DNA of 64,000 nt from Sphingomonas sp. (GCF_017745215.1 NZ_JAGHZV010000014.1:1-64000), one strand, 5' to 3'; shown: positions 1 through 8,986, counted from the stretch's first letter. A program made the numbers and translations. Notes: generated by a model from the letters alone, not told the origin.

Positions 1-590
1 CCAGCAGCGGCGTCACCACCGTCAATTTCGAGGGGGCCACCACCAGCACCTGGATCCTCTCCAGTGGCTCCTACAACCAGTCGGGCGTCACGATCACGCA
101 GACCACCAACAACGCCTTCCTGTCCGACCCGACCTACACGCCCTATTATTACAACTGGGGCACGGGCGACGTGATCAACACGCCCTATAACGGCGTCCTG
201 ACGGTCAGCTTCGCCGTCCCGGTGACGGCCTTCGCGCTCGATCTCGGCAGCTTCTACGACGACAACAATCCGGCGACGCCCTGCTGCGCCGCCTCCACCT
301 TCTATGGCAAGGATGTCATCATCGGCACCAGCCAGGGCAATTTCACCGTCGATCTGAACAGCACGCAGACGATGAAGTTCTTCGGCCTCACCTCGGATAC
401 GGCCTTCACCTCGTTCACCATCACCGGCGTCTCGGTCGATGCCTTCGCCTCCACGGTGCTGGACAACGTGCGCTACGGCACCGCCGCCGCGGTGCCGGAG
501 CCGGCCACCTGGGGCATGATGATCGCGGGCTTCGGCCTGCTCGGCGCCGCGATGCGCCGCCGCGCCACGAAGATTGCATACGCCGCTTAA
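1..590 (+). CDS. PEP-CTERM sorting domain protein, 5' end outside window
   Basis: The reading frame is open from base 3, so the protein starts upstream of the window. The visible part is about 195 residues of Ser/Thr/Gly/Asn-rich, beta-type secreted sequence. It ends in a PEP-CTERM tail: VPEPATWGMM, then a short hydrophobic helix (IAGFGLLGAA), then the basic cluster MRRR. This motif directs export and C-terminal processing by an exosortase, typically in exopolysaccharide-producing Gram-negatives, and this variant is common in sphingomonads. The GTG at 171 is internal, not a start. No exosortase gene is in the window. The ligand or role is unknown. Confidence 0.85.
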   Translation, partial: SSGVTTVNFEGATTSTWILSSGSYNQSGVTITQTTNNAFLSDPTYTPYYYNWGTGDVINTPYNGVLTVSFAVPVTAFALDLGSFYDDNNPATPCCAASTFYGKDVIIGTSQGNFTVDLNSTQTMKFFGLTSDTAFTSFTITGVSVDAFASTVLDNVRYGTAAAVPEPATWGMMIAGFGLLGAAMRRRATKIAYAA

Positions 591-614
591 GCGGGGAGCC
601 TTCGGGTAAAATGA

Positions 615-926
<312 letters not shown>

Positions 927-958
927 ACGGCGACGCCGGCGGGAAGCATTGGGTGACA

Positions 959-976
959 TGCAGTGTTATAACTGCA
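959..976. promoter_or_regulatory. 18-bp palindrome, possible operator upstream of the gene at 1084
   Basis: TGCAGT and ACTGCA flank GTTATA. The core also contains TATAAC, which could be a -10 element, but no -35 at proper spacing is evident. It lies about 110 nt upstream of the next start codon. The function is a guess. Confidence 0.25.
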
Positions 977-1083
977 ACACAGCTATTGAAATCCGCCGCA
1001 TGTCAGGATCTTGTCGTGCGCCGTCGCTTGTCGGCATCCCGCCTCCGGCATAGATCGACGGCGTCCACAGCCCGAGGTCCAGC

Positions 1084-1959
1084 ATGCGTCTCATCGTGTT
1101 CGCGGCGGCGTTGCTCGCCGCGCTTCCCGCCGCCGCCCAGCCGCCGCAAGAGGTCCAGAGCGACGAGGACATCGTCGTCGTCGGCAGCCCCAAATGGGAG
1201 AAGCGGATCGGCGATTTCGTCGGCGCCGTCTCGGGCCCCAATGGCGCGACCGATCCGATCTCGCGGCTCGACGGCCCGCCCGCCTGCCCCGAAGCGACCG
1301 GGCTCAGCGTCGAGCGCAACGCTGCGATCACCAAGCGGATGCGCCGCATCGCGTCGGCCGCGGGGATCAAGGTCGGCGCGCCCGGCTGCGCCCCGAACGT
1401 GCTGCTCATCGCCGCCAAGGACAAGAAGGCGATGGTCGAGGCGCTCAAGCACGACTATCCGATCTACTTCGTGGACGGCCGCGGCGAAGCCGTCGATCCG
1501 CCCGTCCAGCCGGGCCCGGTCACGGCCTGGCATGTCGAGCGGGTGATCGACCGCCGCGGCGTGATCGTGCCCTATAATAGCGAAGCGCGCTACTATGAGC
1601 TCGAGAGCTCGATCGCCGGCTCGCACACTCATGCGGCGGTGCGCAAGGTCTTCATCGGCGCGGTCATCGTCGTCGAGCTGGACGCGCTGGTGGGCCTTTC
1701 GGTCAACCAGATCGCCGATTATGCCTCGATGCGCGCCTATGCCGATGTCGAGCCCGCGAAGCTCCAGCGTCTCAGCGCACCGACGATCCTCAGCGTGATC
1801 GCCGCGCCCGACGGGACGGTCGTCCCCGATTCCGTCACCGACTGGGACCTGACCTATCTCCGCGCACTATACGCCGGCGGTCCGTTCGTGCCGGCGAGCA
1901 CGGCGCGCTCGACGATCCACAAGCGGATGATCGACGTCCTCAAGAAGGGCAAGCAATAG
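1084..1959 (+). CDS. Secreted hypothetical protein
   Basis: 291 residues beginning with a clear signal peptide (MRLIVFAAALLAALPAAAQ, predicted cut after AAAQ). The mature start contains EDIVVVGSPK, which resembles the D-I-V-V-x-G segment often seen just after the signal peptide of sphingomonad envelope proteins. Two cysteines (near residues 78 and 101) could form a disulfide. No catalytic motif is recognised. GAGG about 7 nt upstream of the ATG supports the start. It is followed at 7 nt by the convergent gene at 1967. Role unknown; probably periplasmic. Confidence 0.7.
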   Translation: MRLIVFAAALLAALPAAAQPPQEVQSDEDIVVVGSPKWEKRIGDFVGAVSGPNGATDPISRLDGPPACPEATGLSVERNAAITKRMRRIASAAGIKVGAPGCAPNVLLIAAKDKKAMVEALKHDYPIYFVDGRGEAVDPPVQPGPVTAWHVERVIDRRGVIVPYNSEARYYELESSIAGSHTHAAVRKVFIGAVIVVELDALVGLSVNQIADYASMRAYADVEPAKLQRLSAPTILSVIAAPDGTVVPDSVTDWDLTYLRALYAGGPFVPASTARSTIHKRMIDVLKKGKQ

Positions 1960-1966
1960 CCGGCAC

Positions 1967-2623
1967 TCAGGCGACGCCGCGGCGCTTCTTCCAGTCGATC
2001 GCCACCGCGATGCGCGTCGACCAGCTGCCGTCCCAATCGGTCTCGAGCCCCTCGGCCTCGAGCGCGGCGACGATCTCGCGGCCCACCGCCAGCGCCGCCG
2101 CCTCGCCGTCCTCGCAGGCGCCGTAATTGAGGTGGAGGCCATGGCCTTCCACGGCGTGCTCGGTGTCCTGCATGTGGAAGAAGGCATAGCCGTGCGCCGG
2201 CAGCCCGGCCTGCTGCGCCTCGTCGACTTCCTCCCAGATCTCGGAGGTGCCGCAGGTGCCGCAGCAGGAGAAGTTCTGCCGCGCGATCACGCCATCGGCC
2301 TCGAGCGCGGCGAAGGCGGCGTCGAGCCGGTCGCAGTCGGTCTCGCCGGGCCAGCTCGCCGCCGCGGCGCGATGCTCGGCCAGCGCCTCGCGGAGCAGCC
2401 GCGGCGCTTCGCGGCGGATCAGCGCGGGGTCGATCTCGTCGCCGAGATAATCCTCGAGGCCCGTGAGGATCGCGTCCTCGTCGCGGAAGCCGCCCTGGAC
2501 GTCGCGCCGGATCACCGCGCGCAGCTCGCCCACGGGATCGGCCAGCGGCGCGGGCTCGGCGAGCGTCTCCGCTTCGGGCGATCTACCGCCCCAGTTGAAC
2601 AGCCGTCCGAACCACGATCGCAT
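1967..2623 (-). CDS. DUF6891-like cytosolic protein
   Basis: 218 residues, no signal peptide. The middle holds NFSCCGTCGTSEIWEE, a Cys-rich signature I associate with the DUF6891 family, followed by GYAFFHMQDTEHA and HLNYGACEDGE. The N-terminal part is an acidic helical segment (residues about 25-90). The ATG at 2623 (MRSWFGRLF) is preferred over an upstream GTG at 2635 because GGAG lies 6 nt before it. Family assignment is from memory of the motif; no biochemical function can be given. Confidence 0.65.
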   Translation of the reverse strand: MRSWFGRLFNWGGRSPEAETLAEPAPLADPVGELRAVIRRDVQGGFRDEDAILTGLEDYLGDEIDPALIRREAPRLLREALAEHRAAAASWPGETDCDRLDAAFAALEADGVIARQNFSCCGTCGTSEIWEEVDEAQQAGLPAHGYAFFHMQDTEHAVEGHGLHLNYGACEDGEAAALAVGREIVAALEAEGLETDWDGSWSTRIAVAIDWKKRRGVA

Positions 2624-2719
2624 TGCCGACTCCACCCCGGAGTCGTCAGTCTAGCAAGGAATCGCCGCGGCTCCACCGGGAGTTGATGGTTTGGAAACGC
2701 GCTTCACGGCGCGTGGCGT

Positions 2720-3343
2720 TCAGCTTTGGGCCGGTCCTGCCACCACGTCGACGCAGTCCGCGAGGATCGCCTCGAGCTCCTCGCGCGTCGCCCCCGCGCG
2801 AGCGCGGACGCTCAGCGAGTGGAGCACGCCCGTCACGACATTGGCGTGCGCGCGGGGGCAGGGGCTGCCCGCCTCGGCGAGCGCCGCTTCGATCGCCTCG
2901 TCCTCCAGCTCGAGGATGCGCGCCAGCGCGGCGCGAATCTCGGGGTCGGTCACCGCTTCCACCACCGCAGTGTTGATCGCGATGCAGCCCGAGGGGCCCT
3001 TCTCGCCGCCCAGATAGGTGTCGATCCCGCCGCGCAGCACCGCGCGCACGACCTTGCGCAGCGGCAGCCGCGCCTCGCGGAGGCCCCTGAAGGTCTCGAC
3101 CAGCCAGTCGTGCGTGCGCGCCAGCGCTGCGAGGTACAGCGCGCGCTTGTCGCCGAAGGCGGCGTAGAGGCTCGGCCGGTTGAGCCCGGTCGCCTCGGCC
3201 AGCTCGTCAAGCGAGGTGCCCGCGAAGCCGTGCGTGCGGAAGCGCTGCGCCGCTGCACGGAGCACCGCCTCGCGGTCGAAGCTGAGCGGCCGTCCTCTCC
3301 GCCGGGGCGTCGCGTCCCCGCTTATTTTTGTACTGTTTCGCAT
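2720..3343 (-). CDS. TetR/AcrR family transcriptional regulator
   Basis: 207 residues. The N-terminal helix-turn-helix is clear: FDREAVLRAAAQRFRTHGFAGTSLDELAEATGLNRPSLYAAFGDK, in pieces at about residues 22-65. The C-terminal part fits the ligand-binding domain of the family. The start is the ATG at 3343; the longer frame would need a TTG at 3379. It is divergent from the GST-like gene at 3411, and the 12-bp inverted-repeat arms in between overlap both start regions. It most likely represses itself and the GST-like gene, with the inducer being an electrophile or aromatic compound (inference). Confidence 0.88.
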   Translation of the reverse strand: MRNSTKISGDATPRRRGRPLSFDREAVLRAAAQRFRTHGFAGTSLDELAEATGLNRPSLYAAFGDKRALYLAALARTHDWLVETFRGLREARLPLRKVVRAVLRGGIDTYLGGEKGPSGCIAINTAVVEAVTDPEIRAALARILELEDEAIEAALAEAGSPCPRAHANVVTGVLHSLSVRARAGATREELEAILADCVDVVAGPAQS

Positions 3344-3383
3344 AAATCTCTTGACGCATTTTCCTGCGAAGCAGTACAAAAAT
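3324..3383. promoter_or_regulatory. Long inverted repeat and promoter between TetR and GST genes
   Basis: ATTTTTGTACTG (3324-3335) and its exact reverse complement CAGTACAAAAAT (3372-3383) are separated by 36 nt. TTGACG (3351-3356) with TACAAA (3375-3380, 18-nt spacing) forms a promoter for the GST-like gene, with the -10 inside the right arm. The left arm lies within the first codons of the TetR gene. This layout fits two TetR half-operators or two separate sites allowing looping. Confidence 0.6.
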
Positions 3384-3410
3384 CAACGGGTGATTCGAGG
3401 GAGGCGTGAG

Positions 3411-4025
3411 ATGCGGATTTATTTCCGACCGTTCGCAGGCTCGCTCGCCGCGCGCATTGCGTGCCTCGAAGGCGAGCTGGATGCCGAGTTCGTGCTGGTC
3501 GAGCAGGGGATGGCGCTGCCCGACGGCCGCGACCTGCGCGACGTGAGCCCGCTCGGCTATGTCCCTGCGCTCGAGACGCCCGCCGGCTTCCGGCTGAGCG
3601 AGACGCCCGCCGTGCTGAGCTACATCGCCGAGCTCGCGCCCGAGGGCGTGCTCGCGCCCGTGCCCTTCTCCGACGCGCATTACCGGATGCTCGCCTGGCT
3701 CGCGCTGATCTCGTCGGAGCTGCACAAGGGCGTGTTCGACCCGCTGATGCGCAAGACCGCCGCCGAGGCCGAGCGCGCCACCGCCCGCTGGCGTGCGGCG
3801 CGGCCCTTCGCGCTGCTGTCGAGGCATCTCGAGGCGGCGGACCATCTCGAAGGCGGCTTCAGCGTCGCCGACGCCTATCTGCTGACCGTGCTCAACTGGT
3901 GCGAGCATGCCGGTCTGTCGCTCGAGCCCTGGCCGGTGCTGCGGGCGTGGCGCCATCGCCTCCGCGCCCGCCCGTCGGTCGCGCGCGCGATGGCCGAGGA
4001 ATATCCGCTGCTCCGCGCCGCCTGA
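3411..4025 (+). CDS. Glutathione S-transferase family protein
   Basis: 204 residues. The N-terminal thioredoxin-like domain (residues 1-80) has the cis-Pro position of GSTs in GYVPAL and the glutathione-contact segment LSETPAVLSYIAE. The helical C-terminal domain (85-200) has the usual SVADAYLLTVLNWCE helix. GGGAGG lies 6 nt before the ATG. It probably conjugates glutathione to, or removes it from, small electrophiles in the cytosol. It is divergent from, and probably controlled by, the TetR gene at 2720. Substrate unknown. Confidence 0.88.
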   Translation: MRIYFRPFAGSLAARIACLEGELDAEFVLVEQGMALPDGRDLRDVSPLGYVPALETPAGFRLSETPAVLSYIAELAPEGVLAPVPFSDAHYRMLAWLALISSELHKGVFDPLMRKTAAEAERATARWRAARPFALLSRHLEAADHLEGGFSVADAYLLTVLNWCEHAGLSLEPWPVLRAWRHRLRARPSVARAMAEEYPLLRAA

Positions 4026-4067
4026 CCCTTCTCCGAGTGTGGAGCGACTCGCGCTCCCACCATCCTG

Positions 4068-4103
4068 CCCCCTCCGATCGCTCGGTCGGAGGGGGTATTT
4101 TTT
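4068..4103 (+). terminator. Rho-independent terminator after the GST gene
   Basis: CCCCCTCCGA pairs with TCGGAGGGGG across an 8-nt loop, followed by TATTTTTT. Confidence 0.88.
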
Positions 4104-4111
4104 CCTCAACC

Positions 4112-4171
4112 GTCATCGCGGCGAAAGCCGGACCCGCAGCTGCCCTGGTTTCCCGCTTTCGCCGGGATGAC
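4112..4171. repeat. Bipartite REP-like palindrome, short form
   Basis: It starts GTCATCGCGGCGAAAGCCGG and ends CCCGCTTTCGCCGGGATGAC, so the outer ends are inverted copies. It is a divergent relative of the copies at 18016 and 52038 and of the half copy at 35307. It lies between the GST terminator and crtY. Confidence 0.8.
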
Positions 4172-4252
4172 CAGGAAGGCAATCGGTCGCCCCCCCCCCG
4201 CTGAGCGGGACGGGTTCTTGTTGGCGCCGAATCCTTCGGCTACGCCCCGTCC

Positions 4253-5413
4253 ATGCCAGCCGTTCACAATTGCGATGTCGCGATCGTCGGCGGCGGGCTC
4301 GCGGGCGGGTTGATCGCGCTGGCGCTGGCCCGCCACCGCCCCGATTGCGAGATCCGGCTGGTCGAGAGCGGCGCGCGGCTGGGCGGCAACCACCTCTGGT
4401 CCTTCTTCGCCACCGACGTCGCCGCGGCCGACCGCTGGCTGGTCGCGCCGCTCGTGAGCTATGGCTGGACGCGCTACGATGTCGCCTTCCCCGCGCACCG
4501 CCGCACGCTCCACGCGAATTATTATTCGATCGAGAGCGAACGCTTCGACCGTGTGATCCGCGCGACGCTCCCCGAGCGATCGGTGATGCTCCGCCGCAAG
4601 GCGCTCGCCGCCAGCTCCAAGGCGGTGGTACTGGCGGACGGCGACCGGATCGAGGCCAGGGGCGTGATCGATTGCCGTGGCCCGGGCGACCTGGGGCTGC
4701 TCGAGCTCGGCTGGCAGAAATTCTACGGCTGCGAGTTCCGCCTGGGCGAAGCGCACGACCTGCCCGCGCCGCTGCTGATGGACGCGACGGTCGCGCAGCA
4801 CGACGGCTATCGCTTCGTCTATTGCCTGCCCTTCGCCGCGACGCGCATGTTCGTCGAGGACACCTATTACAGCGACACGCCCGATCTCGACGTGCCGCTG
4901 CTCGCCGGGCGAGTGCAGGCCTATGCCGAGTCGCGCGGCTGGGAGATCGAGCGCGTCGAGCGGACCGAGGGCGGCGCGCTGCCGGTCGCGCTCGGCGGCG
5001 ATTTCGAAGCCTATTGGCAATCGGGCGGCAACAAGGTCGCCAAGGCCGGGATGCGCGCCGGGCTGTTCCACCCGATGACCGGCTATTCGCTGCCCGACGC
5101 GGTGCGCACCGCGATGGTGGTCGCGAAGGCGAGCGACCATTCGGCCGCCGCGATCCACGATCTTCTGCTCGGTTTCGCGCGCAGGACATGGAAGGCGCGC
5201 GCTTTCTATCGCATGTTGGCCGCCATGTTGTTCAAGGCCGCCGACCCCGACGAGCGCTACCGCGTGCTCGAACGCTTCTACCGGCTCGACCCGCGGCTGG
5301 TCGCGCGCTTCTATGCCGGGCAGACGACGATGCTCGACCGCGCGCGGATCCTGAGCGGGCGCCCGCCGGTGCCGGTCGGTCGCGCGATCCAGGCGATGGG
5401 AGGCCGCCGATGA
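4253..5413 (+). CDS. crtY: Lycopene beta-cyclase
   Basis: 386 residues. It converts lycopene to beta-carotene by cyclising both ends at the membrane surface. Evidence: N-terminal dinucleotide fold VAIVGGGLAGGLIALALAR (residues 9-27), the cyclase motif GGNHLWSFF, the catalytic-type acidic segment TRMFVEDTYYSD, and FHPMTGYSLPDAVR near residue 280, all typical of bacterial CrtY. Length is normal. It is the first gene of an operon, and its stop overlaps the crtI start by ATGA. No crtE, crtZ or crtG is visible, so the end product (zeaxanthin or nostoxanthin-type pigments in sphingomonads) depends on genes elsewhere. Confidence 0.95.
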   Translation: MPAVHNCDVAIVGGGLAGGLIALALARHRPDCEIRLVESGARLGGNHLWSFFATDVAAADRWLVAPLVSYGWTRYDVAFPAHRRTLHANYYSIESERFDRVIRATLPERSVMLRRKALAASSKAVVLADGDRIEARGVIDCRGPGDLGLLELGWQKFYGCEFRLGEAHDLPAPLLMDATVAQHDGYRFVYCLPFAATRMFVEDTYYSDTPDLDVPLLAGRVQAYAESRGWEIERVERTEGGALPVALGGDFEAYWQSGGNKVAKAGMRAGLFHPMTGYSLPDAVRTAMVVAKASDHSAAAIHDLLLGFARRTWKARAFYRMLAAMLFKAADPDERYRVLERFYRLDPRLVARFYAGQTTMLDRARILSGRPPVPVGRAIQAMGGRR

Positions 5414-6888
5414 GCCGCGCGGTGGTGATCGGCGCCGGCTTCGGCGGTCTCGCGCTGGCGATCCGACTGCAGTCGGCGGGAGTCGACACGACCGTGATCG
5501 AAGCGCGCGACAAGCCCGGCGGGCGCGCGTACGCCTGGGAGAAGGACGGCTTTACCTTCGACGCCGGCCCCACCGTGATCACGGCGCCCGACGCGATCCG
5601 CGAGCTCTGGCGCCTCACCGGCCGCGACATCGGCGAGGATGTGAAGCTCGTCCCCGTCACCCCCTTCTACCGCCTTTCCTGGCCCGACGGCACGCGCTTC
5701 GACTATTCGAACGACGACAAGCAGCTCCGCGCCGAGATCGCCCGGCTGAACCCCGAGGACGTCAACGGCTATCGCCGCTTCCTCGGCTATTCGGCGGGGG
5801 TCTATCGGGACGGCTATGTGAAGCTGGGCGCGGTGCCCTTCCTCGATTTCCGGACGATGGTGAAGGCCGCGCCCGCGCTGATCCGGCACCAGGCGTGGCG
5901 CTCGGTCTATTCGATCGTCTCGGGCTATGTCCGCGACGAGCGGCTGCGCCAGGCGCTCAGCTTCCACACGCTGCTGATCGGGGGCGACCCGACCAAGTCG
6001 AGCGGCATCTACGCGCTGATCCACAAGCTCGAGCGCGACGGCGGGGTGTGGTGGGCCGAGGGCGGGACCAACAAGCTGGTGAGCGGCATGGTCGCACTGT
6101 TCGAGCGGCTGGGCGGCCGCCTCGTGCTCGGCGATCCGGTGACGTCGATCGACACGCTCGGCGACCGGGTGACCGGCGTGAAGACCAAGAGCGGCGGCGA
6201 CTTCCCTGCCGACGCAGTGGCGAGCAACGCCGACATCGTCCACAGCTATCGCGATCTGCTCAAGGGGTCGCGCAGCGCCCAGCGCACCGCGCAGAAGCTG
6301 CTGGGCAAGCGCTACTCCCCCTCGCTGTTCCTCGTCCATTTCGGCGTGCGCGGCACCTTCCCCGAAATCCCGCACCACCAGGTGCTGTTCGGCCCGCGCT
6401 ACCAGGGGCTGCTCGCCGACATCTACGACCACGGGGTGCTGCCCGAGGACCTCGCGATCTACCTCCACCATCCCAGCGCGACCGATCCGGCGATGGCGCC
6501 CGAAGGCCATTCGACCTTCTACGCGCTCGCGCCCGTGCCGCACCTCGGCAAGTTCCCGGCGGACTGGAACGAGATCGGCGCACTCGTCGAGCAGCGCATC
6601 CTCGCCGAGGTCCAGCGCCGGCTGATCCCCGATCTTTCCGATCGCATCGTGACGAAGTTCAGCTATGCCCCGCCGGACTTCGCGAGGGACCTGAACGCGC
6701 ATCTGGGGTCGGGCTTCAGCCTCGAGCCGATCCTCACCCAGAGCGCCTGGTTCCGCGCGCACAACCGCGACGATGCGATCGCGAACCTCTATTTCACCGG
6801 CGCCGGCACGCATCCCGGCGCTGGAATCCCCGGGGTGCTCGCCAGCGCCAAGGCGACCGCGGGGCTGATGCTCGGAGACAGTCAGTGA
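5410..6888 (+). CDS. crtI: Phytoene desaturase
   Basis: 492 residues. An FAD enzyme taking phytoene to lycopene in four desaturations. Visible motifs: N-terminal VVIGAGFGGLALAIRLQSAG plus IEARDKPGGRAY (FAD), and the CrtI C-terminal signature around GTHPGAGIPGVLASAKATA. The ATG overlaps the crtY stop (ATGA) and the stop overlaps the LOG gene start (GTGA). The frame stays open upstream through crtY, but that is a GC artefact rather than a fusion. Confidence 0.96.
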   Translation: MSRAVVIGAGFGGLALAIRLQSAGVDTTVIEARDKPGGRAYAWEKDGFTFDAGPTVITAPDAIRELWRLTGRDIGEDVKLVPVTPFYRLSWPDGTRFDYSNDDKQLRAEIARLNPEDVNGYRRFLGYSAGVYRDGYVKLGAVPFLDFRTMVKAAPALIRHQAWRSVYSIVSGYVRDERLRQALSFHTLLIGGDPTKSSGIYALIHKLERDGGVWWAEGGTNKLVSGMVALFERLGGRLVLGDPVTSIDTLGDRVTGVKTKSGGDFPADAVASNADIVHSYRDLLKGSRSAQRTAQKLLGKRYSPSLFLVHFGVRGTFPEIPHHQVLFGPRYQGLLADIYDHGVLPEDLAIYLHHPSATDPAMAPEGHSTFYALAPVPHLGKFPADWNEIGALVEQRILAEVQRRLIPDLSDRIVTKFSYAPPDFARDLNAHLGSGFSLEPILTQSAWFRAHNRDDAIANLYFTGAGTHPGAGIPGVLASAKATAGLMLGDSQ

Positions 6889-7466
6889 AGCGTCTTGCCG
6901 TCTATTGCGGGTCCGCCACCCCGGCCGATCCGGTCTATATCGAAGCCGCGCGCGCCGTCGGTCGCGGGCTTGCCGAGCGCGGGATCGGCGTCGTCTACGG
7001 CGGCGGCAAGCTCGGGCTGATGGGCGCGGTGGCCGACAGCGCGCTCGAGGCGGGCGGCGAAGTGATCGGGGTGATCCCGACCGCCCTGGTCAATGCCGAG
7101 GTGGCGCACCGGGGGCTCACGGCCCTCGAAGTCGTCGAGACGATGCACGAGCGCAAGGCGCGCTTCACCGAGCTGGCGGACGGCTTCGTCAACCTGCCCG
7201 GCGGCACCGGCACGATGGACGAGCTGTGGGAAGCGCTGAGCTGGGCGCAGCTCGGCTATCACACCGATCCGATCGGGCTGCTCAACGTGGCCGGCTATTA
7301 CGACAAGTTGATCGATTTCTGGCGTCACATGGGCAGCGTCGGCTTCGTCCGGTCGCAGCATCGGGACATGCTGATCGTGGCGGAAACGCTCGACGTGCTG
7401 CTCGACAGGATGGCGGCGGCGCAGCCGACGGTGCCGATCATCCAGATGACGCGCGAGCAATTGTGA
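6885..7466 (+). CDS. LOG family protein (TIGR00730 type) in the crt operon
   Basis: 193 residues with a GTG start overlapping the crtI stop (GTGA). The Rossmann fold begins RLAVYCGSA, followed by GIGVVYGGGKLGLMG and the family signature PGGTGTMDELWE. Characterised LOG proteins are cytokinin riboside 5'-monophosphate phosphoribohydrolases that release the base from N6-modified AMP, and many bacterial members act on AMP. It sits between crtI and crtB with 4-nt overlaps on both sides, so it is co-translated with carotenoid enzymes. No carotenoid role is known for this family; the substrate here is open. Confidence 0.93.
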   Translation: MKRLAVYCGSATPADPVYIEAARAVGRGLAERGIGVVYGGGKLGLMGAVADSALEAGGEVIGVIPTALVNAEVAHRGLTALEVVETMHERKARFTELADGFVNLPGGTGTMDELWEALSWAQLGYHTDPIGLLNVAGYYDKLIDFWRHMGSVGFVRSQHRDMLIVAETLDVLLDRMAAAQPTVPIIQMTREQL

Positions 7467-8392
7467 CGCCATCGCGCGACGCGATCGTCGCCACCGCAGG
7501 GGAGACGATCGCGCGCGGCTCGCGGAGCTTCGCCACCGCCAGCCGGCTGTTCGCCCGGCCGGTGCGCGAGCGCGCATGGCTGCTCTATGCCTGGTGCCGC
7601 GCGTGCGACGACCTCGCCGATGGGCAGGACCATGGCATGGGCGCCATCGCGGTCGACGATCCCGAGGCGCGCCTCGAAGCGATCCGACTGGGCACCGGGG
7701 CAGCGCTCGCGGGCGAGTGGGTCGGCGATGCGCGCTTCGACGCGCTGCGCTTCTTCGTCGCGGAGACGCAGGTGCCGCACGCGCTGGTCTGGGACGTGGT
7801 CGGGGGCTTCGCGCTCGACGCCGCGGGCTGGCGGCCGGCGGCCGAAGCCGACCTCGATCGCTATTGCTACCATGTCGCCGGCGCGGTGGGCCGGCTGATG
7901 GCGCTGGCGATGGGCGTGAAGCCAGAGCAAGAAGACGCGCTCGACCGTGCCACCGACCTCGGCATCGCCTTCCAGCTCGCCAACATCGCGCGCGACCTGG
8001 CCGAGGACGACCGCGCCGGCCGCTGCTATCTTCCCGCCGCCTGGCTCGCCGAGACGGGCATCGCCCCCGGCGCCGTCCTCGCCGATCCCACCGCGCTTGC
8101 CGGCCTTGCCCGGCGGTTGGCCGATCGCGCCGCCACCTATGCGGCGAGCGGCCGGGCCGGCGTCCCCGCGCTGGGCTTCCGCTCGGCCTGGGCGGTGCTC
8201 GCCGCCGCCGACATCTACGGCGGTATCGCGGTCAAGGTCGCCGCGGCGGGCGAGCATGGCTGGGAGCGGCGCGTCGCGACCTCGCGGGTCGAGAAGCTGG
8301 GCTGGATCCTCCGCGCCTTCGCCGCCGCAGCGACTCGTAAGCACCACTTCCCGCCGACCCCGCGCGACGGGCTCTGGACGCGCCCGCGTTAA
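7463..8392 (+). CDS. crtB: Phytoene synthase
   Basis: 309 residues with a GTG start overlapping the LOG gene stop (GTGA). It condenses two geranylgeranyl diphosphates to phytoene. Evidence: YAWCRACDDLAD (first Asp-rich region, near residue 45), the second Asp-rich region LANIARDLAEDDRAGRCYLP, and YCYHVAGAVGRLM, typical of squalene/phytoene synthases. It is the last gene of crtY-crtI-LOG-crtB. Confidence 0.95.
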   Translation: MTPSRDAIVATAGETIARGSRSFATASRLFARPVRERAWLLYAWCRACDDLADGQDHGMGAIAVDDPEARLEAIRLGTGAALAGEWVGDARFDALRFFVAETQVPHALVWDVVGGFALDAAGWRPAAEADLDRYCYHVAGAVGRLMALAMGVKPEQEDALDRATDLGIAFQLANIARDLAEDDRAGRCYLPAAWLAETGIAPGAVLADPTALAGLARRLADRAATYAASGRAGVPALGFRSAWAVLAAADIYGGIAVKVAAAGEHGWERRVATSRVEKLGWILRAFAAAATRKHHFPPTPRDGLWTRPR

Positions 8393-8460
8393 CCAAGCTG
8401 CGAAAGTCGATCCTAATCGGGATCAACTAGGCGAGGCAGGGTCTACGAGGGGTCGTGCCA

Positions 8461-8667
8461 GTGACAATGCTTTCGCTTCGCCTTTCGCGTGCCTTGGCCA
8501 GGGGCCGCGCCGAGCCGCCGCCGCCCGCGAGCCGCGCCGACCTGCTGGTCACGCTGCTCCGCAAGCGCGCCGCCGCGCACAACGCCGGGGCCGATGACCT
8601 CGAGCTTCTCCTGCGCAATCAGATCCGCTGGGCGCTCCCCATCCAGCGCGAGGGCACCGAGGACTGA
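8461..8667 (+). CDS. Small hypothetical protein
   Basis: 68 residues from a GTG at 8461, chosen because GAGGGG ends 8 nt upstream. A GTG at 8455 and an ATG at 8467 are alternatives. It is basic, with a C-terminal part rich in charged residues (DDLELLLRNQIRWALPIQ) that looks helical. It could be a small DNA- or ribosome-associated protein. No family recognised. The codon pattern matches the neighbours, so it is probably real. Confidence 0.55.
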   Translation: MTMLSLRLSRALARGRAEPPPPASRADLLVTLLRKRAAAHNAGADDLELLLRNQIRWALPIQREGTED

Positions 8668-8907
8668 TCAGCCGTTGACCGGCCGCTCGCTCGGCCGAGG
8701 CTCGAACCGCGTCGCGCTCGTCAGCGGCCGGCATTCGGCGGTGATCACCGGATAGTCGACATCGGTGCTGCGCCGGAGCGCCGCCGGGATCGCCGCGCGG
8801 CACGAGGCAGCCGACTCGTAGCGCTGCGTCTCGACCCGCTGGTCCCGGCACGGCGTCGAATCCTCGCCGCACCCCATGATCGCGATCACGAACAGCGCTG
8901 AGAACAT
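8668..8907 (-). CDS. Small secreted or membrane-anchored protein
   Basis: 79 residues from the ATG at 8907. It starts with a short hydrophobic stretch (MFSALFVIAIMGC) that could be a signal peptide or a weak lipobox with the Cys at position 13. Four cysteines in total. The rest is polar (ESAASCRAAIPAALRR). It converges tail to tail with the gene ending at 8667. Function unknown. Confidence 0.5.
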   Translation of the reverse strand: MFSALFVIAIMGCGEDSTPCRDQRVETQRYESAASCRAAIPAALRRSTDVDYPVITAECRPLTSATRFEPRPSERPVNG

Positions 8908-8986
8908 CGGCCTAACCTCCGCGATCAGAACGCATCGGGCGCCCGGCCGTTGCATCGGAGCGGCGAACGCCCCAGATCAGGCGGCG

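Noticed and set aside
3207..4109. A 300-codon open frame antisense to the GST-like gene
   Set aside because: It spans the regulatory region and has shadow composition.
4270..6888. An 872-codon open frame joining crtY region and crtI
   Set aside because: The upstream part is an Arg/Ala-rich shadow of crtY in another frame. crtI has its own ATG at 5410 with the normal N-terminal FAD motif.
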